DNA of 64,000 nucleotides. Origin: Lojkania enalia (lineage: Eukaryota > Ascomycota > Dothideomycetes > Pleosporales). Both the position numbers and the translations under genes were made by a program. The stretch is from the NCBI GenBank assembly GCA_010094045.1, contig ML986609.1, positions 34,349 to 98,348 of the forward strand, given 5' to 3'. A model generated the notes under the pieces. It saw only the letters and a program-made list of their open reading frames with translations. It was not told the DNA's origin and ran no database searches. Shown in pieces: positions 11,380-23,904 of this stretch; positions within the stretch are counted from its first letter, which is position 1, and the number at the start of each line of letters is the position of its first letter.

Positions 11380-11685
11380 AAACTGGAGAAGAAAATCCGT
11401 CTAGCCTAGAAGGAGTTAAAATAACTTCTTAATAAGGTGGTAGTAGTTTATATAAAGATCCAGCATCTTCGTAAAATTTGTAAATAAGTAAAGTATAGGT
11501 AGGTAGAAGGTTATAAACGTGCATAAGAGTAACTTAAAGAAGAAAAAGAGACGGATTATAAGGCGGGTTTCCTTCCTAAAGTAGAGTTGCCTCTTATAAT
11601 ATAGCTAATATTATTTAATCCTACTACTCTATTTCTAGACTTTCTTTATAAATTTAGTTTTTATAATATACCTATAATACTATAG
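11380..11685 (+). pseudogene. G2 antisense accessory frame, coiled-coil-like
   Basis: On the strand opposite pol, between the end of integrase and the 3' LTR, a single frame of about 102 codons is broken only by TAA/TAG, as expected from mutated CAA/CAG/TGG. It reads as a charged helical segment (KLEKKIRLA..KELK, RIQHLRKI-like, then KEEKETDYKAGFLPKVE) and an aromatic tail. Similar charged helices occur in the antisense frame of G3 at 59887-60213. I do not see a convincing cysteine cluster upstream. I do not recognise a function. It could be a chance frame in mutated DNA, but its composition and the stop spectrum argue for ancestral coding. Confidence 0.4.
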
Positions 11686-11829
11686 GGCTAAAATTTTCTT
11701 CTAGTTCTTAGATATTATTCTATAAGTTCCCGTATTTATCTATTTCTAACTATTTTATTAGATAGTACTATTTACTATTCTATATTTTATACCTTATTAT
11801 TCTCTTAACTTTCTATTCTAGGTCTTCTC

Positions 11830-14800
11830 CGTACGCGTCTACATTATATACTACTAGTTTAGTATCTTAAGGTACCTTTTCTATAAGTACGATATAGAAG
11901 GTTAAGTAGATTTTTATAGTTGTAGGTAATTTAAGTCGATAGTTTACAGGTAATATCTATTCTTCAATCTTATATAGTCCGATTTTAATATAGTCTAGTT
12001 TACTACTTAATTGTTTACTTTAAATATTTCGTCTTAGCAGCTAAACTTTTTCTCCCTTCTTAAAGTAAGGTAGTTATTTATATTTCTTATTATAGTATTT
12101 CTTTATAGTATATTATAGGAACTAGAAATCTTTCTTTAGTAAGTCTTACGTTTATTAAATAATCTTAACTTATTCTTATATTTAGAGTACCTATAATACT
12201 ACTTTAATTAGGGTGTTATATATTTTTAGTTTATACCTATAGTTTACTATAAATAGTAATACTCCGGTTATACTATATATAGTACTATTATACGCGAGTT
12301 GCGCTATTAGTAGTAGTATTATCCAATTATTTTACTTATAGTTAAAGTAGTACTATAGATATTACTCTACTATTTAGTTTATTTATTTTATTTATCTATC
12401 TATCTATAAGTAAAATACTATAGATATTTTATATTTAATTTCTAGTAAGTTTATAATTATTTGCTAAAACTTTAAGGTAAACTTAATATTTTAGTCTATA
12501 ATTATCTTCTAGGGTATTCTATACTATACTATAATCTATTTTAGAAAGATGTTTGCGACTTATTCTACTAATAATATTTTATTATAGGGGATAAAGTAGG
12601 TGTATTTTATAAGTCTATCTACAATTATTATAATAGAGTTATATACTTCTCCTTTAAGGTAGTCTTTTAACTTTAGTAACTTAATAATAAAGTCTATAGT
12701 AATTTCCGTCTATAATTTAGTAGGTATTTCTAGATTTTATAATAGTTTATAGGGTATATATCTACTAGATTTATTCTATTAATAGTTTATATATTCCCGT
12801 AATATATTTTTTACTTATTCTCTTACTTTAGAAAAGTAGAATCTCCTAAGAATTTATTCTAGCATTTTTTTAGTTCTTTAGTATCCGTAGGTAGAAGTTT
12901 CGTAGAATTGTCTAATAAATTCTTTTCTAATTTTAGCTAGTATATAGATTCGATTATAGACGTATAATAGTCTATCTATCTATTCTAATTCTTATTCTTA
13001 GAGTTCTTCGGGTATCCCGTCTATTACTAATCTAATTAGTATTATCCAGCTTACTTCTTTAGTAATAGTTGTTACTATAAGTTGTAGGTAATTATATACT
13101 ATACTTCTATCTTATTATTTTCTTAGTAGTATAGCTGTAGTTCCTTTTTCTTACTTATATTCTAGTAGTCTACTTAGTACGTCTACTCTTTAGTTCTATT
13201 TTCTACTAATATAAATAATCTTAAAGTTAAATATAGCTAGTTCTTATAACTATCTAACCTATCTAGGGGTAAGAGTTTTAGTAGTAAGGAAGATAGTAAG
13301 GTTCTTATAATTATAATAGATTTTAGTTTACTATTTTACTCCTTATAGGTATATATACTATTCTTTAAAGTATATTATAATAGCTAGGAGTTTTTAGTTG
13401 TATATATTATAGTTTATCTCTACTAGTATAAGTTTTCGTAAGTAATATACTACTAGATATCGTTTTCTATTATAGATTTATATAAGAATTCCAGCTATTC
13501 TTGTTCCTAATACGTCGGTTTCTATAAGAGCTTTCTTTTTTAGGTTATAGAGTTTCAGTACTAGTTCTTACTAAAATTGTTTCTTAACTTCTTAGAAGGC
13601 TTTTTCTTATTTGTTTCCCTATATAAAGGTAATATCTTTCTTTAATAGTTGAGTTAGAGGTGTAGTTATATTACTCTAATCGTTAATAAAGGTTTAATAG
13701 AAGTTATAAAATCCTATAAAAGATTAGATATCTTTAATTAATTTTAGAATTAGCTAATCTCTAATTACTACTAATTTATTTAGGTCTATTTATAGTTGTT
13801 CTAGTTTAATAATAAATCCTAAGTAGTCTATTTTCGTAGTATAAAATTTGTACTTTCTTACCTTAAGGTATAGTTTTACTACTTATAATACGCATAGTAC
13901 TTATTTAATATATTCCTTATATTCTTATTTTATTTTTAAGTATATAAGAACGTTGTCTAAATAAGCTATATAGAATTATCTAAGGTAGAGTTTTAATACC
14001 TTATTAATTCGTTTTTAGAAGGTAGCTGGTATATTAATAAGTCTAAATAGTATAACTAGATATTTAAAGAGTCCTCTTTTTATTCTAAATACTATTTTCT
14101 ATTTATCTCCTTCTTTAATATGGATTTAATAGTACGTATTTTAGATGTCTAATTTTATAAAGATAGTAGCTTCTTTTAATTAGTTTCTTAAATCGTGAAT
14201 AAGTAGTAGAGGATATTAATTCTTAATTATAATATTATTAAGGGTGCGATAATTAACATATATTTATAGGTTAGTTGTTCCTTTCTTATCTACAAAGAGT
14301 ATAGGGTGTACTACTAGTAAGTTTAATTCTCTAATTATTCCTTTCTTTAGGTGTTTATCTACATATTATTCTAGAGCTTCTATTTCTCTTAGTATTAGGC
14401 TGTATATTAGTCTATATCTAGGTTCTTTTCCTAGTTATAGTTTAATTTTATAATCGTATTCTCTATATTTAAGTAGGTATCGTAATAGTTCTTAGAGCTA
14501 TTTTATTAAATGTTAGTATTCCTTAGATATACTATATAATACGTTTCTTATTAGGAATAATTCTTTTACTACTTCTCTTACTATTACAGCAAGTTATTCC
14601 TTAATTAGTTGGCTAGAGTTTTTAAGGATAATTCGTCCCGTTTACTAATTTATCTAAAGGTTTTCTTTTCTTAACTATAGGATTTCTAGGATAATATTAT
14701 AGTCGGTAATTTCTACAATTTAGAATATTTGTCCTTATTAGGTTGTTCCTAGAATTTTAAACTCTCCTAGTTCTATAGTATATATAACTTTCTTCTAAAA

Positions 14801-15600
14801 ATCTTTCCCTTCTATAATTTAAATTATATAAGGTCGTTCTAGTCGTATTATAGATATTCCTTTTCTAGTAACATAGTTACTAGCTATAAAATTCTTTATT
14901 ACTCTACTATTAATAAGTATATATACTTTATAGCTGTAGTACCGTCCGAGTATTATAAGGTAGTATTCTCCTACGTTTCTATACAACTAAATTATCTTAG
15001 ACTAGTAGACTATTACTTCTTTTATAAATATATATTTCGGATATTTCCGTTCTAAGTATTTATACTATAGCCTTCCTCTAATATATACTTTAGGTAATAG
15101 AGGTCTAGGTTTAAGTACTATATAGTTTTAGGTTTATTTAGTAACTTTCTATTCTATTATAGCTTCTTACTTTATAGGGTTTCCTAGTATTTTATCTTCG
15201 TTTAGTCGTCTTAGCTATATACCCGTACTTTCCTTTCTTCCTTAATAGGCCTTATACTATTGTTTAATATACGATATCTATACTATCTTAAAATATACTA
15301 GATAGTATTAGTTTATATAAAGGTTATTATCTTCTCTAATTTAGTAGTTCTATTCTTATTTATATCGCGATACCTTTAGTACCTAGTATTTTACTAGTAC
15401 TTTACTTTATAAGAAGGCTACTACTTTCTATACTATATACGTAACCTTATTCTAGTCTATTATACTAAGGTACCTTTCTACTACTTTTATAGTTTCTATC
15501 TATTTTTAGAAGTATAAGAAGCGGATTTCCCTAGGGTAGGTGTTTTGCTATTCTTCGTAAATGTTAATAATATCTTATCCTAGTCTATTTTTATTATAGA
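11830..15600 (-). pseudogene. G2 pol remnant: protease region, RT, RNase H, integrase
   Basis: Minus-strand pol. The RT catalytic box reads YLDNVLIY (13940-13963). Downstream at about 13680-13900 is the conserved RT/RNase H join (IDYLGFII..., SFIGFYNFYQTFI). The integrase core has IDFIIKL and IIIIVDRLIKYTYFIP at about 12590-12710. The C-terminal GPY/F-like region (KLDYIKIGLYKIEE, then PVNYRLKLP) lies at about 11870-12010. No chromodomain is seen after it. The frame is broken by many TAA/TAG codons, and catalytic Asp is Asn in the RT box. Confidence 0.8.
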
Positions 15601-15949
15601 ATCTTATAGGTAGTTCTTCTTATAGGGTAGCTATAAGAGCCGGGGTTCTCTATTTATACTTAATTATTTCTCGTTAATATATAAAATATACTCTAAATAC
15701 TAGTTTAGGTATTAGTACTCTAGTAGTAGCTTCTCCTGTTTATAATAGGGTGTTTATTTCTTTATCCTCGTCCGATATTTTCTAAACTTCTTCTAGCTAT
15801 CTTTTTATATATTTCTATATTACTATAAGTTATATTCTCTTCTAAGACTAATATCCTATAACTTCTTTAAGTTGTCGGTATATTTAACACTCGTCTTTGT
15901 TATAGAAGAACTAATATAAGGTTCCGTATTCTATAGTTACGGCTAGTTT

Positions 15950-17050
15950 TTCTTTACCTACTTCCTGCAGTTTATCTTCTATAAGCCGGTTTCTCTTTTC
16001 TTTCTTTTTACTTTAACATTCCTTTACTATATATCCTAGTTTCTAATAATTGTAGTACTTAATATCTTTCTTTTAAGTCTTCTTTTCCTGAGTTGCCTAT
16101 AACTTAGGCTTCTTTTCTCTAGTAATACTTAGATCTATAGATCTACCCGCGTCGGTAGTTTTTACTAAAAAACGTACCCTTTAGTAGTATACTTATCTTT
16201 CCTCGTTTTTAAACTAGTATAATTTATTGTTAATTCTCTTCGCTAGTTGAAAATATAATACTAGATCCTGCGGTTACTCTATATATATTATTACTCTTCT
16301 TATTTCTATTTTTAATCCTCTATAGAACTTTACTATTATACTATAGTTGTTTTAGGCAACTTTATTTAAGAGCTGTTAAAAGCTTAATATATACGAGGTA
16401 ATAAATCCTAGTTAAACTAGGTTGTAAAGTCTATCTTCTACTACTTATACTTCGTCGATATCTCTAAACGCTAGTTCAAGTTTCTATTAGAAGTATACTA
16501 GACTTATAAATATTACCTTAGTTTCGCTCTTCTAGTATTCTTCTATATAGTTCTTAAAATCTATTAGAAAGAACTAGAACCAGTCGAGTAGTTTACCTGT
16601 TAAGTATACTCCTATAAATAGTACTTTCTCGTTCTTATATTAGATAATATTAAGGTTAGCGTTAATATAGATTCTTACTACTACTAGGAATTCTTTAAGC
16701 TTAGACCTAGTTCTATTAAATTTGTTAAGTAGTACTAGTTTAATTTATTATTAATAATATATTATTAGTAATACTTTTTTAACTTATTTAAGTTTTTAGA
16801 TAATTTCTATAAGTTCTATCCCTTATTTACTATTAACTATTCCTTATATTTCTTTAAGACTTTCGAGAAGGCTATTCTAAGTCTTCTTTAGGCTTCTTAT
16901 CTATTTATCTACTAGAACTAACTATTCCTATTATTATACTAGTTTGTTCTATATTCTTATAAATATAGTTATTATACCTACCTCTGAAGAGGTAGCTTTA
17001 CTAGCTAATCCTAATATTCTGCTTGCGTAAGTTTCCTATATTACTTGCCG
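15950..17050 (-). pseudogene. G2 gag remnant with zinc knuckle
   Basis: The minus strand immediately downstream of the 5' LTR. A CCHC knuckle is visible at 16016-16060 in the form Y-x2-Y-x4-Y-x4-C, that is CX2CX4HX4C with two Cys and the His converted to Tyr by RIP. Upstream sequence is rich in Lys, Glu and Leu codons, as in Gypsy capsid domains. Confidence 0.65.
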
Positions 17051-17124
17051 AAGGTATCTCTTTCCTTATAACTAGGGTAGTCTAACTAGTCTTACTTCTT
17101 CTAGCTTTACGAGGGTAGTTAAAG

Positions 17125-17493
17125 TATAATAGCTTCTAATTAGCTAGATGCAGGGTAGGAATAATAACTAAGAGTAATCACGTGCTTATAAAGTAGATTA
17201 TTCTTATAGGCTTATAATAGAAATATATAAGTAGAGTATATAAAGGATATTTAAGTTAACTATAAAGAGCTATAAAGATTAGAGTTATAAGGTTGTTAAA
17301 TATAATTTAGTTCCCTTATTATTTTCTTGCTCAGTTACTTAGTTAACTAAACTACTAAGTATACTTAACTACTTAGTTAGCTAAACTACTAAGCGCGTTA
17401 TATACCTTATACTAGCCTTATTCTTCTAGCTATATAGAGTCCTAAATCTTAATTAGGTCTAGTATAGAAGTTCCTATAAGAATATCTATAACA
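17125..17493 (-). repeat. G2 5' LTR
   Basis: 369 bp. On the minus strand it starts TGTTATAGATATTC (intact TG at 17492-17493). It is slightly less mutated than the 3' LTR; it still has CACGTG at about 17179-17184 where the 3' copy reads tatata. Confidence 0.9.
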
Positions 17494-17764
17494 ATATTCT
17501 AGTAGAACTATATTCTTCCAGCCTTATTATAGCTCTATACTAGTACGGGTGCGATAATATAGTATTATAAGTAGAATAAATAGACTCTACTAAATAGTTT
17601 TTATATACAAAGTATTAGGGTTAGAGTACTAGTTGTAAATAAATTAGGGGGGTAATAGTTAGACAAATTACCCCCTTTTAACAACCTATTTTAGGTATAG
17701 TACTATAGTACTATACCTAATCTGTTACGAATCGGGCCTAATTTATTACCTTATATTAGATAGG
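17494..17764 (-). repeat. Head region of HEL copy B
   Basis: Continuation of copy B beyond G2, ending at the precise terminus 17764. It contains ttagggttag (17615-17624), a near-perfect 24-bp palindrome (17696-17719) and the decayed 20-bp palindrome (17727-17746). To the right it abuts the ragged edge of copy C. Confidence 0.72.
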
Positions 17765-20161
17765 ATTGTAATTTATAATAGTAGACTACTATTATAATCT
17801 ACTTATCTACTATAAAGATATTATAGTCTTATAGTACTCTATTATAATACTATATTATTATAATCTCTAACTCTTACCTAAACTACCCTAAAGTTATATA
17901 TATACTAACTATTAGTAGTTCTAAAAAGTAATTTACCTACTATAAGTACTACTTTACCTACTACTTATTCTATAAACCGTCTCTTAACTAGAGCTGCTAA
18001 CTAGCTTCTATCTACCTAGCCTAAGTAAATATCTACTTAAGCTTATTATTAAGCCGATTATTATAATAATAGATAAAAGATATATTCTACTATATAAATA
18101 TAATATTGTTAATAAACTATTTCAGCTGGATAGTAAACTAGTCTTTAGCTCTAGCCGTCTAATATAGCTCCTACTAGAGTATTTTCTCTACCTTAGCTAC
18201 TATATCCTATACTATCTTATAGAACTAGCTAATATAGATTAGCCGGCTATTAAGATAGAACGTTTTCTTATCCTTTAACTAGTAAGCGTTATCTAAATTA
18301 CTAGCTGTTAGTATAATAAACTTTCTATACGCTAATAAGCTAATTATTTTACTTATTAGACTAAACGATCTATTAACTAGAAACTTCTACTATATAAGTA
18401 GAAAATACTTCTAGTCCTCGTCTGTCTACTTATTATACTCTACTACTAGAAGTAGCTTCTTTATATCTAGTACGCGTATATAGTATACTATACTAGCTAG
18501 TATATATAAGTAGTTTTTTACTATACGTAAGCGGTCTATTTTAGTATTAATCTCTAGTATAGTAAGAAAATAGATAAGCCTACTATTAAATAGCTAATTA
18601 CCTATCGATTAAAAAATAAATAATATAAGTATATCTAGTAGTACCCTAAGCTAAGTATTCTTACTATCCCTATTTAATATAACCTATAGTACTATTACTA
18701 GTTTCTTCTACTTATTTTACTAATAGAATAGCTTATATGCGTCTTCTATCTAATTTACCTCTTTCTTCCTATAGTATCTATAATAGGGGCTACTATTACT
18801 ATTATTATTACTATTAGTACTATTTCTAGTTCTACTAGACCTAGAACTCGCGCTATTATCTAATACTATACTATTATTATTACTATTATTACTATTATTA
18901 CTATAGTTAAACTATATAACCTAAACTTCTTTATTAGTAATAATATAGAAAAAGTAGTAGACGAACTTAATAATATAGCTAGTATATACCGTCTAACTCT
19001 TAGAGTTCTATAGTTAAGTAAGTAGACGCCTATCTACTTTATATTACTAAGCGCTTTTAAACTACTGTTTTATCTCTTATATAAATAATAATAACCCTTT
19101 AATACTCTATTTAACTAATAGTTTAACTAGCTTCGCCGCCTGCTAAAGTTTTATCTTATCTTAGTTAGGTAGCTAGATTTAATATGCGAGATATACTCGA
19201 TTCCGCTTTACTAGATACTCTAGCTACTCTATCCGCTTAAACTACCCAGTTTTATTGGTCTTTACTACCTCTATATCTATAACCTATATCTTCTCTTCTT
19301 CTCTCTATTTTGTAAGTTTAAACCTAGCTAACTAATTATATATAATATCGGCCTTTATATAAAAAACAGCTAGTTTATAGTTATAGCTGCCTATATTAAC
19401 AATAAAATATTATTATAGCCTGCTAGTCTAAAAGAATATTTATACCTTAACCTTCTAATAGAGCCTATTTTTATCGCCTATCTATATCTATTTATACTTC
19501 TTCTTTAGATATATATATAGTATATTAATATTAGTAGTAATATAGTATCTAGATTATTTACACTAGAATCTATTTAGCAGCTTTTCTAATTCTAGTATTA
19601 GTTGCTTAAATAGTACAAGTAGCTAGACGTTCTTTACTAGTTTAATTAGCTACTAACGAGTATATTTAATAATTACCCTCCTCTATTCTATTATTATACT
19701 ATAATAGTACTATAGATATATATTAATATTTAATATAGTAGTTATATATTCCTTATATATTAGAATATAGTACTCGGGTAGATAGTAGAGATAGTTTTTA
19801 ATATCCTCTAATAATAGTACTATTCTACTTACTTATATATAGGTCTTCTTACTATAGATATAGTATTATACCCTCGGTTTAAGTATCTGTATATTTTAGT
19901 AGAACTATATTCTTCTAGCCTTATTATAGTTCTATACTAGTACGGGTGTAATAATATAGTATTATAAGTAGAATAAATAGACTCTACTAAATAGTTTTTA
20001 TATATAAAGTATTACGGTTAGAGTACTAGTTATAAATAAATTAGGGGGGTAATAGTTAGACGAATCGCCCCCTTTTAACAACCTATTTCGGGTATAGTAC
20101 TATAGTACTATATCTAATCTATTATAAATCGGGCCTAATTCATTACCTTATATTAGATAGG
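17765..20161 (-). pseudogene. HEL C: N-terminal two-thirds of RecQ-like helicase
   Basis: About 2.4 kb, colinear with HEL A from about 1612 to 3842 plus the head. It has the N-terminal Cys/His-rich region, the Ser/Asn-rich tract (18790-18900) and the middle region that precedes the helicase core (near 17770-17900; minus-strand residues like YYNRVL and IFIVD). The helicase core itself is absent, because the copy breaks at 17765. The head terminus at 20161 is fused to the truncated transposon P1. Reading frames are destroyed by RIP stops. Confidence 0.7.
19997..20161 (-). repeat. Head of HEL copy C
   Basis: The same ~165-bp head as in A and B, with the telomere-like motif reduced to ttacggttag (20012-20021) and the palindromes at about 20093-20116 and 20124-20143. 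It ends at gatagg, 20161, next to transposase sequence that lacks its own 5' end. Confidence 0.7.
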
Positions 20162-21507
20162 TAATTAAAGGCTGGTTTAAGCTTATATAGTATATTAAGG
20201 AGAAGTATAGTATTATAGATAAGAATATATATAACTTCGACGAATCTAGCTTTTAAATAAGCGTTATCTTATTATAACTAGTTATTATAGATATAGAGAG
20301 ATATAATTAACTAAAGGTAATTTAATTAGATAATTATAAATGGATTTTAGTAATTTAGGGGATTAATACTACTAGTTAAGCGCTCCTACCCTTTATTATT
20401 ATTACTAGCTACTACTATCTCTCTACCTAATATAAAAGCGATAATATACCTAAGAACTGGGCTATTATAGTTAGTAAGAACGGCTGGACAATAAATAAAC
20501 TTAGTATTAAGTAGTTAAAGTACTTTTATAGGTATATAAAGGATCGTATAGTAGATACGCGTTAATTACTAATCTTTAATAGCTATAACAGCTATAACTT
20601 ACTTAATTTCTAGAAACTCTATAAGGAATAGAGTATTATTCTACTCTATATACTAGCTTATTTATTATACCTATTATAGCTACTAGATATAGGCTACTTT
20701 TTACTATTAAAGCGTATATATAAAAATCAGATCTTAGTCTTAGTATGTAATTATATTAACTATATTATAAAACTTAAGTTCTTTCCAACTTTTAAAGCTG
20801 CTTTTAGTATATTAATTATAAAGGATAATATCTATATAAGCTTTTAAGGAGCTGGTCTAATCTTATTTAATTTAGAAGCAGTACTTTTAAAGCTTAATAT
20901 AAAGCTTCGTATACTAATACTACTAGTATAAGATAATACCCTATAAGAAGTAAAAATACTAAGTAATACGCGCGAGCTAGAAGCTTAATTAAAATTAATT
21001 TATAATCGGATTTAAAGGGATATAAGTTTTTTACTAGCTTCTATTATTAAGAAGCTAAATCAGCTTAAGAAAGACTCTATAAAAGCGATATATTAGATTA
21101 GGTTAATATATAATAAAATTATCAGCCTTTAAGAAGCGAATAAAGTAGTAATAAAATAGAAACAGTAGAAAAAAAGGTAGATTTAAGTATAAGGGACCCT
21201 AATAAAAGTATAAGAAGAGATAATTATTGCTAAAAAGGATGATAAGGAGGAAACTTGGGCTATAATACGCTAATTTAGAGTGCGATTAGGTACGAGCGGA
21301 TAGTATAAAACGTGCTGTAGCCGCTGCAGTAAGACTAGATATAATTCTTATATATACTAGAAGGATATAAAAGTTTCTATAAAATAATCGCATAAGTTGT
21401 AAATTGTTATTATATTACTTAGTTGTTAAGCTATACGTATATAAAGGTTAAAAAAGTTAATAGAGTAGACTACTTGCTTATATAGGCCGCTTGCTTATAA
21501 GGTACAT
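20162..21507 (+). pseudogene. P1: Fot1/pogo-type transposase, 5'-truncated
   Basis: A Tc1/mariner-superfamily (pogo/Fot1) element that has lost its left end. The plus strand shows IYNFDESSF (first Asp, about 20229-20255), LLIFNSYNSYN (about 20570-20600, second Asp read as Asn) and LDIGYF (about 20688-20705, third Asp intact), in the expected DDE_1 order. The C-terminus has a zinc-knuckle-like C-x2-C-x4-Y-x4-Y (about 21314-21355), seen in related fungal transposases. The right terminal inverted repeat ends gtacat at 21507, followed by TA. The left end is cut exactly where the head of HEL C begins. Stops are RIP type. Confidence 0.82.
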
Positions 21508-21514
21508 TAATCTT

Positions 21515-22115
21515 TCTTTTTTTCTATTCTAAATATTTTCTCTAACTCTATTCTAATTTTAACTCTACTTATCTACCTTTACTACTCCTTTTTTTATTTT
21601 AAATATCTTTTCTAATTCTATTCTAATTTTAATTCTATTTAACTACTTTTAACTATTTTTTTTTCTACTTTAAATAGCTTTTCTAACTCTATTCTAACTT
21701 TAACTCTATTTATCTACCTCTACTACTTCTTTTTTCTATTTTAAACAGCTTTTCTAATTTTACTTCTATTTCTACTTCTATTAAATTACTTTTAACTATC
21801 CTTTTTTCTCTTTAAATAATATCTCTAATTCTATTCTACTTTTAACTCTATTTAACTACTTCTAATTCTTTTTTTTTTCTACTCTAAATTCTTTTTCTAA
21901 TTTTACTTTTATATTTAACTCTACCTAACTACTTCTTATACTTCTTTTTTCTACTTTAAAATTCTTTTCTTATCTTACTTCTATTTTTAATTCTATTTAA
22001 CTATTTCTAGTACTTCTATTTTTTACTTTAAATTACTTCTCTAATTTTATTTCTATTCTTAACTCTATATAACTACTTTTACCTATTTTTTTCTATTTTA
22101 AATAACTTTTCTTAT
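21515..22115. repeat. Minisatellite, about 8-9 units of ~71 bp
   Basis: Successive pyrimidine-rich units of roughly 69-73 bp, each with the pattern ttttctattttaaatag, then cttttctaactctattcta, then a run ending ctacttctttt. Unit starts are near 21520, 21592, 21662, 21733, 21804, 21874, 21947, 22019 and 22089. Read on the minus strand, each unit gives about 24 codons rich in Lys, Glu and Val, so a coding origin (repetitive C-terminal tail) is possible, though length variation between units would shift the frame. It lies downstream of the HEL D C-terminus. Confidence 0.7.
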
Positions 22116-22840
22116 CTTTTTTATACTATTACTATAAATTATTCTATTTTTTACTTATAAAATTCTATTAAATTATTATATTTATTATTATTTAAATAAC
22201 TATATCAATTTTTATCTAAATATATTATTTATATTACTTTAACTATTTTTATATTTCTCTTCTATTTTTTCTATATTCTCTTTTTTTTATAATATTATCT
22301 TCTTTTTTATTATAATAGATATTTATATTTCTACTAAAAATTTTCTCTATTTTATATTTCTCTTTTTTTTACTACTCTTCTATTAATTTATACTACGTTA
22401 AATTTCTATCTATTTTAATATAACTATTTTTTTTTACTTTAATTTTTTTAAGATTTTTAAATTATACTACTACTTTTTATCTTATTTAATTTAATTTACA
22501 AATAAATATCCTAATTTAATCTTCTTTTTATATTATTATTAACTATATTACTTTCTTTTTATTAACTTTCTTTTTCTAGAATATATTTTCTTTTATTTAT
22601 CTTAACTTATTAATCTTTTTTAGAGTAATATCTAAAAATATTAATAAATTCTTTCTTTTAATTATAAAAGAAATACTTTATTTATTTTTTAACTTCTTTT
22701 TTTTAAAAATCTACTATATTACTACTTTATTTTTAATTTCTACCTACTTTCTATTTATTCTATATACTTTACTATCTCTATTCTTATTATTCTATTTTAT
22801 ATTCTACTGTATAAATAGTATAATTTAAATACTAACTATT
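22116..22840. other. Very AT-rich stretch without a recognisable gene
   Basis: Runs of T with scattered A, almost no C or G. No frame of interest on either strand. It is probably the decayed 3' flank of HEL D or further diverged minisatellite. Confidence 0.5.
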
Positions 22841-23625
22841 ATTATATTACTAAAATACTCCCTCTAAACCTATTAAAAATACCTCTTCTCTAACTACTCT
22901 ATATATACCTTTTAATCCCTACTAAGTTCTCCTAAATAGCTATACTATCAGATTATCTAAGCTTTCTTCTTAACCTCTACTACTACCTAAGTTAGTAGTA
23001 CTATTATATTTAGCTACTAATATTAATTACTTATATCTAACCTAATTATATAATACTTTTAACTAACCTAGTATTATTAGTAGTTATAATTCTCTCTCCT
23101 ATTATATATTCTTATCCGAAATCTATCTAGCTTAACTCTATTTATTTTAGATTATACTGTATACTATATTATTTTATATCTCTACTATTTCTCTATTTTT
23201 ACTTCTTCTATTATCTAGTATACCGCGTATCCTTTATATAGCTCTTCTAGCACCTCCTAAACCTACTACTATACTAAGCTTACCTTATACTATCTATTCT
23301 ACTACTTACTAACGCTCTTTCTATATTAGTTATATTTAGCTAACTTAATATTATTATAGTTTACCTACTTTCTATTAAAATAGTTACTTATTAGACCTTG
23401 CTAATACCTACTATATATAATAAACCTCTCTATTACTTATACGTCTAGCTTCTCCCCCTTTTATTCTATCCTTTACTCTACCTCGCCCTCTTCTATAAGA
23501 ATTACCGAATCTACTTACTTACCTATCTATTTACTATACCTACTCTTTTAAGCGAAGTTAATTATACTTTATAGTATCTCTATATATAGTATAAATATAA
23601 TTCTTAGAAAATCTACTCTTATACT
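22840..23625 (-). pseudogene. HEL D, C-terminal part: helicase motifs V-VI and cysteine tail
   Basis: On the minus strand from 23625 the frame reads SIRVDFLRIIFILY..., then SIINFA-KSR (about 23525-23545), then VDSVILIEEGEVE (about 23480-23510). These match motif V (GTGVDFPG) and motif VI (QESGRxGR) of RecQ-like helicases, and the downstream EEGEVE/RGLMSNY region found in fungal members. The first codons continue in frame from the HEL D 5' part, which ends at 44159 on the plus strand. The two halves share the 5-bp sequence atact/agtat that flanks retrotransposon K1. The split is therefore an insertion followed by inversion. Confidence 0.78.
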
Positions 23626-23904
23626 TATAATAATACAAAGAAATCGTTCTATAAAAAGTTTTATATATAACCTTATCCTAAAGCTTTTCGTTTATCTTAT
23701 TCTACCTCTAACTCTACTCCTTTTCCCTTCTATATATAGTTATATACTCTCTTATAAGTAGTTTAGTAATTCTTCTATATCTTTTTATATAAGGTTTATA
23801 GGTATTAATAGAATTTCTAGATCCCTAAACTTCTATATACTTCTATATACCTTTAAGTAGATTTATACTATATTTAGACCTATTATCTTACTTATACTAT
23901 TATA
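23626..23904 (+). repeat. K1 5' LTR
   Basis: 279 bp, the same length as the K1 3' LTR (44160-44438, inverted) and the K2 LTR (34397-34675). It starts tataataatac (TG mutated to TA) and ends ctattata (CA mutated to TA). Confidence 0.85.

Larger units (their letters stand above)
10620..17493 (-). mobile_element. G2: Ty3/Gypsy element on the minus strand, inserted in HEL B
   Basis: A complete 6874-bp element with two 369-bp LTRs (10620-10988 and 17125-17493). It is flanked by atatc (10615-10619) and atatt (17494-17498), a 5-bp duplication with one C/T change. All coding signals are on the minus strand: gag near the right end, pol in the middle, and a purine tract (GAAGGGGAAGG on the minus strand, about 10993-11003) next to the left LTR, which is therefore the 3' LTR. 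It is heavily RIP-mutated. Between the end of pol and the 3' LTR there is also a coiled-coil-like frame on the opposite strand (11380-11685). Confidence 0.92.

Noticed and set aside
10620..17493. G2 as a plus-strand element, because a purine-rich run (gagggtagttaaag) precedes 17125
   Set aside because: RT, integrase and the zinc knuckle all read on the minus strand, and the stronger purine tract adjoins the left LTR on that strand.
21515..22115. Tandem repeat considered as a CRISPR array
   Set aside because: Units are contiguous without unique spacers, and the context is a fungal genome.
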